Source of the DNA: Romboutsia lituseburensis DSM 797
GTDB taxonomy: Bacteria > Bacillota > Clostridia > Peptostreptococcales > Peptostreptococcaceae
Assembly (NCBI RefSeq): GCF_900103615.1
Contig: NZ_FNGW01000002.1
Coordinates: 124,001-188,000 of the forward strand
DNA length: 64,000 nucleotides
Direction of reading: 5' to 3'
The position numbers and the translations under genes are program-made. The notes under the pieces are model-generated. The model worked only from the letters and a program-made list of their open reading frames with translations. It searched no databases and was not told where the DNA came from. This document shows positions 8,771 through 18,141 of the stretch, one piece after another. Numbering within the stretch: the stretch's first letter is position 1; each line of letters begins with the position of its first letter.

Positions 8771-9700
8771 TTATAATTCATTTTCACTTTCCTTTACTAT
8801 AGCACTACACATATCTTCTACATATACATCTTTCTTTTTGATGAAAGATAGCTTTGTTTCAGCCATTATAATAGAAGTAAATATAATTGCTATACCAATA
8901 AGCATTTTTAAAGTAACAATTTCTTTTAAAATCAAAACAGAAAAAATTGTTCCAAAAACAGCTTCTGTAGAAAGTATTATTGCTGTTTTTGTTCCATCTA
9001 CCATTTTTTGACATATAGTCTGTAGTAAAAATGCAATTGTAGTACTAAATACACCTAAATATAGTGCACCTAAGTACCCATTTATTTGTGCCTCTATTTT
9101 CATTTCACCCATAAATATTTGACAAACTAAAGATAATATAAATGCAACTGTAAACTGAATTCCGGTTAATATAATGGGATTATACTTCGAAGCAAATTCA
9201 CTTGTAAAAAATATATGAAATGCAAATCCAAATGCACATATTAAAGTTAGAAAATCTCCTATATTTATAGAAAAATCAGCCTCTAAAGATAATATGCCTA
9301 TTCCTATAAGCGTCATTATACTACTTATTATACCAAATTTGTCTAATTTTCTTTTGTAAATAAAAAAACCTATAAATGGAACTATAACAACATTTGCAGC
9401 TGTTATAAATGCATTTTTAGTTGGAGTAGTATATAATATTCCTATTGTTTGAACTGCAAATGCAATAAACAAGAAAAACCCCAGTATAACTCCACTTTTT
9501 AATATTTCTTTATTTATATTTTCCTTTATTTGCTTAAAAAATATTAAATTAATTAAAACAGCCCCTATAAAAAACCTTATAGTTAATAATTGTAATGGAG
9601 TTAGACCTCCATCTAAAGCTAACTGTGTACCAACAAAGCCACTACCCCAAATCATGGCAATTAGTATTAATCCAAATTCCGCTATATGCCCCTTAAACAA
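8771..9700 (-). CDS. EamA/DMT-family transporter
   Basis: This integral membrane protein has about ten hydrophobic helices arranged as two EamA repeats. The N terminus carries the family-typical MIWGSGFVGTQLALDGG and TIRFFIGA. It ends in a short charged cytoplasmic tail. The start is TTG at 9700, supported by AGGGGGG seven bases upstream; the next internal ATG would remove the first helix. DMT proteins export amino acids or metabolites, and the substrate here is unknown. It is monocistronic, between the rubrerythrin gene and the terminator of the DUF4870 gene. Confidence 0.88.
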   Translation of the reverse strand: MFKGHIAEFGLILIAMIWGSGFVGTQLALDGGLTPLQLLTIRFFIGAVLINLIFFKQIKENINKEILKSGVILGFFLFIAFAVQTIGILYTTPTKNAFITAANVVIVPFIGFFIYKRKLDKFGIISSIMTLIGIGILSLEADFSINIGDFLTLICAFGFAFHIFFTSEFASKYNPIILTGIQFTVAFILSLVCQIFMGEMKIEAQINGYLGALYLGVFSTTIAFLLQTICQKMVDGTKTAIILSTEAVFGTIFSVLILKEIVTLKMLIGIAIIFTSIIMAETKLSFIKKKDVYVEDMCSAIVKESENEL

Positions 9701-9836
9701 GATTTATCCCCCCTCAAGTATTAAATTTTTGATCAAGCCCTCTTAATTTAACATTAGTATAATAAATGATTTTTGTAAACATAATTAATATAGTTTTTAT
9801 ATATTTTTTTATTTTCTAAAAATTTTTAAATATATT

Positions 9837-9867
9837 ATAAAAGACTATATTAAATATAGCCTTTTTA
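9837..9867 (-). terminator. terminator of the DUF4870-like gene
   Basis: On the minus strand AAAAGGCTATAT pairs with ATATAGTCTTTT (one G-T pair), followed by TTTTATAAT. It lies directly after the stop codon at 9872. Confidence 0.65.
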
Positions 9868-9871
9868 ATTA

Positions 9872-10219
9872 CTATTTTATAAATTTAAACGTAAAAGGGT
9901 ATTCATAGTCTTTGTGATACCCATATTTTATCATACCTATTACAGTCATTACAAAGTATGCAATACTTACTATAGGCATTAATATAGTTCCTATTAAAAC
10001 TATTATTAATAAAAATGCGATAATTTCATATATAACAAATGTTATATGAAAGTTTAAAAGCCTTTTTCCATTTATTTCAATGAAAGCTGAATCCTTACTA
10101 TATTCTTTCCATACAAAATAGGATACTATAAATCCAATTATATTAAATACCACTATTGACCCTGCCATTAATAACATAATTAGATTTTCTCTTGGTATTG
10201 ATTTATTATAATTTTCCAT
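9872..10219 (-). CDS. DUF4870-like small membrane protein
   Basis: The 115 residues have three strongly hydrophobic segments and the pattern seen in DUF4870/Tic20-like proteins: an N-terminal helix ending in VWKEYSKDS, a GKRLLNFHITF segment between helices and a final YFVMTVIGMIKYGYHKDYEYP. The start follows AAGGAG. The function of the family is unknown. It has its own terminator and no clear operon partner; the duplicated-domain gene at 10276-10809 lies 56 bases upstream on the same strand. Confidence 0.75.
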   Translation of the reverse strand: MENYNKSIPRENLIMLLMAGSIVVFNIIGFIVSYFVWKEYSKDSAFIEINGKRLLNFHITFVIYEIIAFLLIIVLIGTILMPIVSIAYFVMTVIGMIKYGYHKDYEYPFTFKFIK

Positions 10220-10275
10220 ACTATCTCCTTTTTATTAATCATTTTGAGTTTTATATCATTTCCCAGGAAAACATT

Positions 10276-10809
10276 TTAAATGTCTAATTTTAACTGTTCA
10301 AAGTAAATTTTATTTTCATTATTTTTTGTTTTTTGTTTTTCTTTTATTATGTTCATCTTTAAAAGTAATTTTTTTATTGCTGCAAAACTTTCTACTGCAA
10401 TATTTTTATTGTTCACTTTCATCAAATATCCTGCAGATGTTTTATTTATTGCTAACTTATGTTCATCCATTATTATAGATACTATATTTCCTTTTAGGTA
10501 TTTAACTGCAAATGTCTTTTCATTATTAGAAAATATCTCCACTAAACTATCTGCAATTTTAAGTTTACTTTTATTTTCATCATTTTTGTTATGAGTACAA
10601 ACTTTATGAAGTAATGGTTCTATAGACTTTAAATCATTTAGTATGACTTTAGAACCTTTAAGATTTATACAATAGCCATCAGTGCAAGCTTCTATTTTTA
10701 TATTTTCACTATCAATAATTACTGAAGATATTTTTCCCTTAGTATAATATATGATATAAGACTTGTTTATATTAGCTAATATTTTAACTATTCTATTTGG
10801 TAAATACAT
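10276..10809 (-). CDS. hypothetical protein with duplicated 65-residue domain
   Basis: I do not recognise this protein. It has two related halves (about residues 5-70 and 86-152). Each contains a YxKGxIxSxIxD segment, then a GYxxxx(V/N)xx strand and a final hydrophobic helix (SIEPLLHKV and AAIKKLLLKM), which suggests an ancient internal duplication. There is no signal peptide or membrane helix, and the C terminus is lysine-rich. The start at 10809 is chosen because AGAGGG lies six bases upstream; an ATG-like extension of six codons is less likely. Confidence 0.7.
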   Translation of the reverse strand: MYLPNRIVKILANINKSYIIYYTKGKISSVIIDSENIKIEACTDGYCINLKGSKVILNDLKSIEPLLHKVCTHNKNDENKSKLKIADSLVEIFSNNEKTFAVKYLKGNIVSIIMDEHKLAINKTSAGYLMKVNNKNIAVESFAAIKKLLLKMNIIKEKQKTKNNENKIYFEQLKLDI

Positions 10810-10986
10810 GTAATTCCCTCTTCTCAATAAATCTCATTTTGCTTATCTTTCACCTTTGATAGATAAAATATAACATTTATATACATTTTTTACAACATCT
10901 TTAATTATTTTGTAAATTAATTGTATAAAGTTAATATAGCTTTGCTTTCATATAGTATGTAATCTTCAGATGATTTGTTCAGTAAT

Positions 10987-11027
10987 AAAAAAAAGCAGAT
11001 TTAAAATTTATTCAAATCTGCTTTTTA
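10987..11027 (-). terminator. terminator of tyrS
   Basis: AAAAGCAGATTT pairs with AAATCTGCTTTT around an AT-rich loop. The minus strand ends in a T-run. It lies 10 bases past the tyrS stop. Confidence 0.85.
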
Positions 11028-11036
11028 TATTTATTA

Positions 11037-12242
11037 TTATTTTACAATTATTTTTATAAACTTTTTCTTACCTATTTGTACGACTAATTCACCTTCTACA
11101 TTTATTGCTTGAAGATCATCTATCTTTTCATTGTTTACTTTAACTCCACCTTGTTTAACTAATCTTCTTAATTCACTTTTACTTGGAGCTAATTTATTAT
11201 CAACAACTATTTGAGCTAAATCAAAATCTGTAGCACTTGCTTCTACTGTTAATATATCTACAGGTATTTGTCCTTTTTGGAATACTGATTTAAATCTTTC
11301 TTCTGCAAAATTAGCTTTTTCATCTCCATGGTATAATCTTACTATTTCTTTAGCAAGACCCATCTTTATATCTCTTGGGTTAACTTTATCTTCTTTTAAG
11401 TCTTTTTCTATTTTATTAACTACATCTGGATGAATATCTGTTACTAAGTTGTAGTATTTTATTATAAGTTCATCTGGTATTTCCATAGATTTTTGGTACA
11501 TTACACCAGCTTCTTCATCTACTCCAATGTAGTTTCCTAAACTCTTACTCATTTTGTTAACACCATCTAATCCTTCTAATAAAGGCATCATTATAACTAC
11601 TTGAGACTCTTGACCAAATTCTTTTTGTAATGCTCTACCCATAAGTAAGTTAAATCTTTGATCAGTCCCACCTAATTCTATATCAGCTTTTATAGCTACT
11701 GAATCATATCCTTGCATTAATGGGTAGAAGAACTCATGCACTGATATTGGAGTATGACTTTCATATCTCTTTTTAAAGTCTTCTCTTTCTAACATTCTTG
11801 CAACAGTTATAGTTGCAGCTAACTTAACAACATCTTCAAAGTTTAATTTCGCTAACCATTCACTATTAAATCTAACTTCTGTTTTTTCTTTATCTAAAAC
11901 TTTAAATATTTGTTCTTGGTAAGTTTTTGCATTTTCTAAAACTTGTTCAGTTGTTAATGCTTTTCTAGCACTAGATTTCCCTGTTGGATCTCCTATCTTA
12001 CCTGTAAAGTCTCCTATTATTATTACTACTTTATGTCCTAAGTCTTGTAATTGCTTCATTTTTCTAAGAACAACAGTGTGACCTAAGTGTATATCTGGAG
12101 CTGATGGGTCAAGCCCTAATTTTATAACTAGTTGACGTCCTTCTTTATCAGCATTAACTAATTTTTCTCTAAGATCTTTCTCATCTATTATATCATCTAC
12201 ACCTTTTAATATTATTTTTACTTGATCATCTAAGTTTATCAT
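11037..12242 (-). CDS. tyrS: tyrosyl-tRNA synthetase
   Basis: It charges tRNA-Tyr with tyrosine in the cytoplasm. The class I signatures are present: HLGHT at residues 52-56 and KMSKS near residue 232. The catalytic core is followed by a C-terminal S4 RNA-binding domain with [17 protein letters not shown]. The 401-residue length is normal for the family, and the start follows GGAGG. Expression is controlled by a tyrosine T-box leader (12243-12636), and the gene ends with its own terminator, so it is a single transcription unit. Confidence 0.97.
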   Translation of the reverse strand: MINLDDQVKIILKGVDDIIDEKDLREKLVNADKEGRQLVIKLGLDPSAPDIHLGHTVVLRKMKQLQDLGHKVVIIIGDFTGKIGDPTGKSSARKALTTEQVLENAKTYQEQIFKVLDKEKTEVRFNSEWLAKLNFEDVVKLAATITVARMLEREDFKKRYESHTPISVHEFFYPLMQGYDSVAIKADIELGGTDQRFNLLMGRALQKEFGQESQVVIMMPLLEGLDGVNKMSKSLGNYIGVDEEAGVMYQKSMEIPDELIIKYYNLVTDIHPDVVNKIEKDLKEDKVNPRDIKMGLAKEIVRLYHGDEKANFAEERFKSVFQKGQIPVDILTVEASATDFDLAQIVVDNKLAPSKSELRRLVKQGGVKVNNEKIDDLQAINVEGELVVQIGKKKFIKIIVK

Positions 12243-12348
12243 TTTTTACCTCCAACTATTTATGTTTTAAATTACTAAAATTTATTTTTATTAAACAATA
12301 CATTGGCGCCAATATTATAATTTTTAATATTGTTTAATTTTTTGTATT

Positions 12349-12625
12349 AAAAAAGCTCTCATCCTGTAAAAGGACGAGAGCATTGCTCACGTGTTACCAC
12401 CTTAATTTATTAGTACTTCACAATACTAACCTTATTAGGTACGCCATAATTGGTTATACCTTTGCACTATAACGTGTGCCATTCCGATTTTTCTTACTGG
12501 TTGTTATCTTTCAGAAAAATTGCTCTAAGATGTATTCAAACTAACTTAACTTGCTCCTCTCACCAACCGGAAACTCTCTGTTAGACTACATTAGTTTTAC
12601 TTGTTCTTATCAACGCTTTTAAATA
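12349..12625 (-). promoter_or_regulatory. tyrosine-specific T-box leader
   Basis: Read on the minus strand, the leader contains stem I with the distal CCGGTTGGTGAGAGG loop, then the specifier GAA-TAC-ATC (the TAC tyrosine codon at 12532-12534). Next comes the T-box AAGGTGGTAACACG (about 12390-12403). It finally has an intrinsic terminator, GCTCTCGTCC loop GGATGAGAGC followed by six T (12349-12381). Uncharged tRNA-Tyr should stabilise the antiterminator and allow tyrS transcription. Confidence 0.95.
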
Positions 12626-12642
12626 TTTTAATATTTAATATT

Positions 12643-12671
12643 AATATATTAGTAATGAACTTTTTTGTCAA
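12643..12671 (-). promoter_or_regulatory. sigma-A promoter of the tyrS T-box unit
   Basis: TTGACA (12666-12671) is followed by a 17-base spacer and TATATT (12643-12648) on the minus strand. The start of transcription would be near 12636, just before the T-box. The -35 box overlaps the stop codon of the GDPD gene. Confidence 0.75.
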
Positions 12672-13408
12672 CCCTTTTTGAATTTTTTAGGCATAAATCC
12701 TTCAAAAATTATATTGTCACTATATTTATCTGCAAATTCCATTTCATTTTTATTTTTTATAGTCCAAGATATTATCGGCTTTTTCTTTCTTAAAAACTTA
12801 ATCTGTAAACTATTTATTCCTCTTAAACCATAACAAATATAATCTGGCTTGCTATAAAAATTAAATATCATGTCTTTTAAGGCAATTTTTTCATACCATT
12901 TAAAAGATGTGTCTCTAAAATTAAAGGATAGTTGACCTCTTATTACTTTATCTACATGTTGTTTGTACCAACTAATCACTCTTGGATCAAATGATTGTAT
13001 AGCATATTTTCCCTTATAATCTTTAAGTGTATTATAAACATCTTCGCTCAAGTTTATGTATTCTTTGCTCTTTTTTATTTCTACAAGTAAGGGAACTCTT
13101 TCATTTATTAAATTTAGAACATCCTTAAATAATGGAATTCTTTCATTTGTATTTAATAAAGTTAATTTATTTATCTCTAAGTAAGTTAAGTCATAAACCT
13201 TGCCCTTGTATCCTGTCATTCGATAAAGTTCATTATCATGAAAAACTACAATTTTTTTATCTTTAGTGTACTGAACATCTAGTTCTATTCCATATCCATA
13301 TTTTATTGCATTTCTAAATGAACCCATAGAATTTTCTGGTATTACCTCATTATAAAGCCCTCTATGTGCAAATGGAATGTCTTTAAGCCAATCTAGATTT
13401 TTAGACAC
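12668..13408 (-). CDS. glycerophosphodiester phosphodiesterase
   Basis: It hydrolyses glycerophosphodiesters to glycerol-3-phosphate and an alcohol. GDPD signatures are seen at the N terminus: AHRG, then PENSMGSF, ELDVQ and VFHD, which supply the metal and catalytic residues. The later VEIK strand and the terminal ISWTIKN segment are also typical. No signal peptide or transmembrane segment is present, so a cytoplasmic form is expected. The start is GTG at 13408 behind GAGGTG. It lies 17 bases downstream of the YybS-like gene and is probably cotranscribed with it. Confidence 0.9.
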   Translation of the reverse strand: MSKNLDWLKDIPFAHRGLYNEVIPENSMGSFRNAIKYGYGIELDVQYTKDKKIVVFHDNELYRMTGYKGKVYDLTYLEINKLTLLNTNERIPLFKDVLNLINERVPLLVEIKKSKEYINLSEDVYNTLKDYKGKYAIQSFDPRVISWYKQHVDKVIRGQLSFNFRDTSFKWYEKIALKDMIFNFYSKPDYICYGLRGINSLQIKFLRKKKPIISWTIKNKNEMEFADKYSDNIIFEGFMPKKFKKG

Positions 13409-13425
13409 CGTACAACACCTCTATA

Positions 13426-14394
13426 TTATTTATTTTCTAAAGCGTTTATATAATTATTTATTATGCTTATTTGCTTGTTCCTTATGTTTAAATTTATATC
13501 TAATATTATATTTATTAATATTATAGCTAGTGTTGTTATTTTAAATAAGAAAATTAAAAATATAAGAGATATTATAGATGTTATTCTCACATATGATATA
13601 TTTTGATGTTTAGATATTAAATAATTTTGAGCAGTTATATATCCATCTCTTATTACAAAATAATAACATAAATATTTTATAGAAATTAAAATAGTGCTTG
13701 AATAAACTCCATTTAAATTCATATTAAGTAGACTTAATAATTCTAAAGCTATAATGTATATACAACATCCATAAAATACTTTTTTAGAACAACATACAAA
13801 CCTAGAAAAAGTTCTAAAATTTCTTATAACTTGGAATTTTTTCTTACTATTGCCTTTTAGTATATTTATTTTTTTACCTAATATTAGAGATATATAGTAT
13901 ATGCTAAATACTGTTCCAAATGGAAATGTTGATACCAAAGCATAATATATAAAATCCATATATTTTTTATATGGAAACATATTTGCATAGCCTCTGAACT
14001 CTTTCATAAAGCTATACCCTATTAAACCTGATGCATATATATCTATAAATACCATAAGTATAACCCCTAATATAGACCCATATACTAAGTCATCCATAAT
14101 GCTAGTATTTTTAGTCATTAAACAACCACATAAAATTCCAAGAATTATACTTTGACTTGCCCAAATAGCAGTACCTATATTACCAAGTACTAGCCCAACT
14201 ATAATTAATGAAACTATTCCGGCTAAAACTGTGTATTTAAAATCACACTTTAAAAGCACTATGCAAAAAAATACAGGAACAACAAAATCCAGATAAATGG
14301 TATATCCAAAACCACTTCCAACTGCCAATATAGTACTGACTATAAATAAAGCAGACAATATTCCTGCCTCTGTCATTTTTTTAGTATTATTCAT
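13426..14394 (-). CDS. YybS-like (DUF2232) membrane protein
   Basis: It is a polytopic membrane protein of 322 residues with about eight hydrophobic segments. The N terminus (KKMTEAGILSALFIVST) and the overall pattern resemble the DUF2232/YybS family, whose shape recalls the substrate-binding components of ECF transporters. A positively charged loop lies around residues 190-200. The start follows GGGAGG. It is the first gene of a unit with the GDPD gene. The function is unknown and the family call is moderate. Confidence 0.65.
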   Translation of the reverse strand: MNNTKKMTEAGILSALFIVSTILAVGSGFGYTIYLDFVVPVFFCIVLLKCDFKYTVLAGIVSLIIVGLVLGNIGTAIWASQSIILGILCGCLMTKNTSIMDDLVYGSILGVILMVFIDIYASGLIGYSFMKEFRGYANMFPYKKYMDFIYYALVSTFPFGTVFSIYYISLILGKKINILKGNSKKKFQVIRNFRTFSRFVCCSKKVFYGCCIYIIALELLSLLNMNLNGVYSSTILISIKYLCYYFVIRDGYITAQNYLISKHQNISYVRITSIISLIFLIFLFKITTLAIILINIILDINLNIRNKQISIINNYINALENK

Positions 14395-14549
14395 TATTGC
14401 CTCCCGTACATATTTAATTGTTAATTAAAACTATTTCATTATAATATAATAAGCTTTATTTTCAAATTTATAAAGAATATTTTTATATAATGAGCTACAT
14501 TATAATTGTTTACATAAATAAAATTTATATAATTTAAAATTCTTAACAT

Positions 14550-14595
14550 TACAAAAAGCAGGATCTCAAGATATTTAATCTAAAAAAACCTGCTT
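14550..14595 (-). terminator. terminator of murE
   Basis: On the minus strand AAAGCAGG pairs with CCTGCTTT across a 28-base AT-rich loop, followed by TTG. It lies 28 bases after the murE stop. The loop is long, so efficiency is uncertain. Confidence 0.55.
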
Positions 14596-14622
14596 TATAT
14601 ATGAGTTTGTTTGCTCACTAAA

Positions 14623-16104
14623 TTATATATTATATGCTGATGATTTTAATACATCAATTGCCTCTAAAGCTATTTCTTTATCATCAAAGTGATGTTTAGT
14701 TGTACCTACTATTTGATAATTTTCATGCCCTTTCCCAGCTATCATAACAACATCCCCTACGTTTGCAAGTTCTATTGCTTTGTATATAGCTTCTTTTCTA
14801 TCTTCTATTACCATAAAATTATCATTGTCCATATCTATACCTTTTAGCATATCCTTTATTATAAGACTTGGGGATTCTGTTCTAGGGTTATCTGAAGTTA
14901 TTATACTTATATCAGATTTTTGTTGAGCTATTTTTCCCATTATAGGCCTTTTTGTTTTATCTCTATCTCCGCCACATCCTACAACAGTTATTATCTTTCC
15001 TTTTACAAACTCTTTAGATGTATTTAATACATTTTCTAATGCGTCTGGAGTATGGGCATAGTCTACAATAACAGTTAGCCCCTCATCATTTTTAATATTT
15101 TCAAATCGTCCTTTAACTCCAGGTGTATTTTTTAAAACATCTTTAATAGTTTCTATATCAATATTTAAAATATAACATGCACTTATTACTCCTAGTGTAT
15201 TATATACTGTAAATTTTCCTGGTATATTTACATAAATGTAATCAGTATATGTTGGTGTTTTTAATTTATAAGAAACTCCATTTGGATATAGTTTTATCTC
15301 ACTTGCAGTAAAATCTGCATCAGAATTTATACCATATGTATATACTGGGGTGCTTAACTTTTTAATATTGTCAAAAATTACTTTTCCGCCTTCATCATCT
15401 ATATTTATAATATTTGCAATGCTAGTTTTATGGAATAATTTTTCTTTTGCATTTCTATAATCTTCTAAATTTTTATGAAAATCTAAATGATCTTCTGTTA
15501 GGTTTGTAAATATCCCTATAGAAAAATTAACACTCCCTACTCTATTTAAAGCCAGAGAATGAGAAGATACCTCCATAGCACAATACTTACAATTATTATT
15601 TATCATATCATTAAAATAACTTTGTAAGTCTATACTTTCTGGTGTAGTATTTTTTGATATTATCTCATTTTTCCCATCATTTATATTTATTGTTCCAATC
15701 AATCCTGTTTGAGCTCTTTTACTTAAAATTTGTTTTAAAAATGTTGTTATGCTAGTTTTTCCATTGGTTCCTGTAACACCGATAACCTCTAATGTGTTAG
15801 CTGGATTTTTATAAAAATTACAGGCTATTGTTGCCATCCCTTCCCTAGTATCTGTAACTTTTATAAAGGTAAAATTTCCTTTAGCTTCAATATCTATATC
15901 ATCTTGTATTAAAAATGCTTTTGCACCTTTTTCAATAGCATTTTTTATGTATTTATGACCATCACTATTAAATCCTTTTATACAAATAAACAAACTATTT
16001 TGTGTCACTAATCTAGAGTCGTAATGTATATCACTTATATCTATATCCATGTTTCCATCAATAGACATTATATTCAAATTTTCTATAAGCTTGTATAATT
16101 TCAT
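14623..16104 (-). CDS. murE: UDP-N-acetylmuramyl-tripeptide synthetase, diaminopimelate-adding
   Basis: It adds the third amino acid to UDP-MurNAc-L-Ala-D-Glu during cytoplasmic peptidoglycan precursor synthesis. The ATP-binding loop TGTNGKT is at residues 111-117. The central Mur-ligase domain contains the lysine-bearing SHSLALNRVG region, and the C-terminal domain has the SDNPRTESP motif near residue 405. The DNPR form is the one selective for meso-diaminopimelate over lysine. At 493 residues it is full length. The start follows AAAGGAG. It stands apart from the dcw cluster. Confidence 0.95.
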   Translation of the reverse strand: MKLYKLIENLNIMSIDGNMDIDISDIHYDSRLVTQNSLFICIKGFNSDGHKYIKNAIEKGAKAFLIQDDIDIEAKGNFTFIKVTDTREGMATIACNFYKNPANTLEVIGVTGTNGKTSITTFLKQILSKRAQTGLIGTININDGKNEIISKNTTPESIDLQSYFNDMINNNCKYCAMEVSSHSLALNRVGSVNFSIGIFTNLTEDHLDFHKNLEDYRNAKEKLFHKTSIANIINIDDEGGKVIFDNIKKLSTPVYTYGINSDADFTASEIKLYPNGVSYKLKTPTYTDYIYVNIPGKFTVYNTLGVISACYILNIDIETIKDVLKNTPGVKGRFENIKNDEGLTVIVDYAHTPDALENVLNTSKEFVKGKIITVVGCGGDRDKTKRPIMGKIAQQKSDISIITSDNPRTESPSLIIKDMLKGIDMDNDNFMVIEDRKEAIYKAIELANVGDVVMIAGKGHENYQIVGTTKHHFDDKEIALEAIDVLKSSAYNI

Positions 16105-16291
16105 AGTATAGCTCCTTTCTTACTGTTAATAAAATATATTTTTTAAACTTCTATTTTATGCTACTTATTTCTATATTTTAATAACTAAAGTATTTATCTT
16201 TTTAAATACAATTTAATTCATATGAATAATATTTAGATGATTTAACGCTAATTTCCTTCTATATATTTATTAAATTTTGTCAATTTATTGA

Positions 16292-16321
16292 TTGACATTT
16301 TATATGAAATCGTTTTATACT
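16292..16321 (+). promoter_or_regulatory. strong sigma-A-like promoter of the small RNA
   Basis: TTGACA (16292-16297) and TATACT (16316-16321) are separated by 18 bases. Both hexamers are at or near consensus. No plus-strand coding frame follows within this gap. Confidence 0.65.
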
Positions 16322-16327
16322 TAAGTT

Positions 16328-16409
16328 AAGAGTTACATATTTAGTAGAAATGTAGATATTTGAAAATATCTTAAGTATAGTCAGAAGACTTGTGTCTTCT
16401 GACTTTTTT
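16328..16409 (+). ncRNA. candidate small RNA of about 82 nt
   Basis: A near-consensus promoter lies just upstream and an intrinsic terminator closes the transcript. Between them is a small hairpin (GATATTT GAA AATATC). The only ATG in the transcript is followed at once by TAG, so it is non-coding. It matches no RNA family that I recognise. The gap between murE and the glycosyltransferase gene has no other gene. Confidence 0.55.
16380..16409 (+). terminator. plus-strand terminator of the small RNA
   Basis: GTCAGAAGAC and GTCTTCTGAC form a perfect 10-base stem with loop TTGT, followed by TTTTTT on the plus strand only. There is no T-run in the minus direction, so it does not serve the flanking genes. 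Confidence 0.8.
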
Positions 16410-16489
16410 GTTTCTATCTTAACTGAAAATAGTGTTAACTTTTATTCTATATTCTACTTTCCCCAAAAGTAAGAATTGTACATATTTTC

Positions 16490-16520
16490 AAGATGGGTTA
16501 ATCCCATCTTTTTTCTTTTT
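16490..16520 (+). terminator. second plus-strand terminator in the same gap
   Basis: AAGATGGG and CCCATCTT enclose a five-base loop, and a T-rich tail follows on the plus strand. It may catch read-through from the small RNA or end a second short transcript. It is poorly placed for the minus-strand glycosyltransferase gene, which lacks a T-run here. Confidence 0.6.
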
Positions 16521-16524
16521 TATA

Positions 16525-17598
16525 TTATTTTTCTCTTATAATACTTTTAAAGTATTTTTCATTTTCAATTACAATTTTATCTAACGGATTTATTTCCTGA
16601 CATTTTTTATGGTGATAATATGATTTGTATATATCATTTAATTCAAAATAACATGCACATAAATTTAAATGTGGCTTAAATCTCCAGCAACCTAGATTAA
16701 TACATTGTCTGCAATTCTTTGGTATAGGTAAATTTAATATAACCTCATACCATGTTATAGCTTGAATAAATTTTCTCTCCTTTTCAAAAGATTGAGCTAT
16801 ATTATAAATTATCTCACCTCTAGGCTCTACATACTCAAAAGTTTTATAAAAATACTCTCTAGCTTTTTTCATTTCTTTTTTATACATATAACATTCACCT
16901 ATTTTGCAAAGAGCATCGACAAGTTCTTCTTCCCAAACATCCCTAGATACAAACTCTTCCAATATATTTATAGCTTCATCAAACATTAGATTACAATAAA
17001 GTTCTTTTCCATAATAGTACAAATCTCTATCACTAAATTTATTCCCTAATTCTAAATTTTTCTTATATATTCTTAAATTTCTATCATCTATACATTTTAT
17101 TTTGTCATGTATTATTGATATGTCACTTTCTAATATATTTCCATCTATATCTATATATTCATGAATAAAACCTATCCATTTAAAATTGTTTTCTCTTTTT
17201 ACAATCCTATTTCTTCTTGATATTATTTTAGGATTTCCATTTTCATCTATACACATATGGGTTTCCATAGTTATAGCATCAATATTATCTTTTAAGCTCT
17301 TTTTTAAACTTAGCAACTTTTTTTGATTTAATTCATCTATAATTTCATCTGCATCTAGCCACAATATATAATCTTTCGTGGCTTTGCTAAATGAAAAGTC
17401 TCTAGCTTTTGAAAAATCATCTATCCATTTAAAATTATAAATATCTGATGTGTATTTTCTTACTAAGTCTATAGTTTTATCTTTTGATCCAGTATCGACG
17501 ATTATTATTTCATCTACTATTTCATATACACTCTCTAGGCATCTAGTTATAACTTCTTCTTCGTCTTTAACGATCATACATAGGCTTATTGTAGTCAT
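16525..17598 (-). CDS. family 2 glycosyltransferase with TPR region
   Basis: The N-terminal 200 residues are a GT-A glycosyltransferase: CMIVKDEEEVITRCLESV at the start, VDTGSKDKT, and the metal-binding DAD at residues 82-84 in WLDADEI. The remaining 150 residues look like tetratricopeptide helices followed by a cysteine-containing segment (CRQCINLGC). Relatives include the SunS-type enzymes that put sugars on peptides and proteins. The sugar donor and acceptor are not visible. It is a lone gene, not adjacent to the nonulosonate cluster at 52-60 kb. Confidence 0.85.
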   Translation of the reverse strand: MTTISLCMIVKDEEEVITRCLESVYEIVDEIIIVDTGSKDKTIDLVRKYTSDIYNFKWIDDFSKARDFSFSKATKDYILWLDADEIIDELNQKKLLSLKKSLKDNIDAITMETHMCIDENGNPKIISRRNRIVKRENNFKWIGFIHEYIDIDGNILESDISIIHDKIKCIDDRNLRIYKKNLELGNKFSDRDLYYYGKELYCNLMFDEAINILEEFVSRDVWEEELVDALCKIGECYMYKKEMKKAREYFYKTFEYVEPRGEIIYNIAQSFEKERKFIQAITWYEVILNLPIPKNCRQCINLGCWRFKPHLNLCACYFELNDIYKSYYHHKKCQEINPLDKIVIENEKYFKSIIREK

Positions 17599-17683
17599 GT
17601 TAATTACTCCTTACTTTTGTTTATTATACTTTAATGTATGATAAGACGACATATTTTGTTAAATCATATCCATATTTAAAATA

Positions 17684-17725
17684 AAATAGCCTTATAGGAT
17701 AAATTTATCCTATAAGGCTATTTTT
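17684..17725 (-). terminator. terminator of the pyroglutamate operon
   Basis: AAAATAGCCTTATAGGAT and its complement ATCCTATAAGGCTATTTT form a long stem around a short AT loop, with T-runs on both sides. It abuts the stop of the last operon gene. Confidence 0.85.
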
Positions 17726-18141
17726 TACTTATTCATATATACTTTCCAATCACCATAATAAACTGGTATTAAATTATCATTTTCATTTATATTAGATTCT
17801 GGATTGTATTCATAGTAGTATGCTTTTTCTATACTTCCATCTTCTAATTTAACTTTTACTTCTTTTCTTAAATACTCACAGTTTAAATTATTATCTTCTG
17901 TATAATTTTCTAATTTATCTAACTCTACAAGACTTTTATCAAAATCTTTAAGTTCCATTAATTCTCCAGAAATGTTATCATTGCCTGGAATAACTGCAGG
18001 ATATCCCTTGTTATCTAAGTGAAATAGTTGACCTTTTATAGTTCCTTTATAAACTTTAGATACTTTACCATTTAAAAGCTTATTATAATTAAACATATCA
18101 CTTCTCAAACTGCCATATACAAATATTTTATCTATTAACAT
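17725..18141 (-). CDS. gamma-glutamylcyclotransferase-like protein
   Basis: The protein has the AIG2/GGCT fold signature: YGSLR at residues 9-13, then GxLFHL and GYPAVIPG, a central GELMEL strand and LDKLENYTE. Enzymes of this family convert gamma-glutamyl compounds to 5-oxoproline plus the free amino acid or amine. The length of 138 residues is normal. The start overlaps the end of pcp by 7 bases. Its place as the last gene of the DUF969-DUF979-pcp operon ties it to pyroglutamate metabolism. Confidence 0.85.
   Translation of the reverse strand: MLIDKIFVYGSLRSDMFNYNKLLNGKVSKVYKGTIKGQLFHLDNKGYPAVIPGNDNISGELMELKDFDKSLVELDKLENYTEDNNLNCEYLRKEVKVKLEDGSIEKAYYYEYNPESNINENDNLIPVYYGDWKVYMNK

Noticed and set aside
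16328-16409. Type I toxin-antitoxin RNA
   Set aside because: No short hydrophobic toxin frame is found on either strand in or opposite this transcript.
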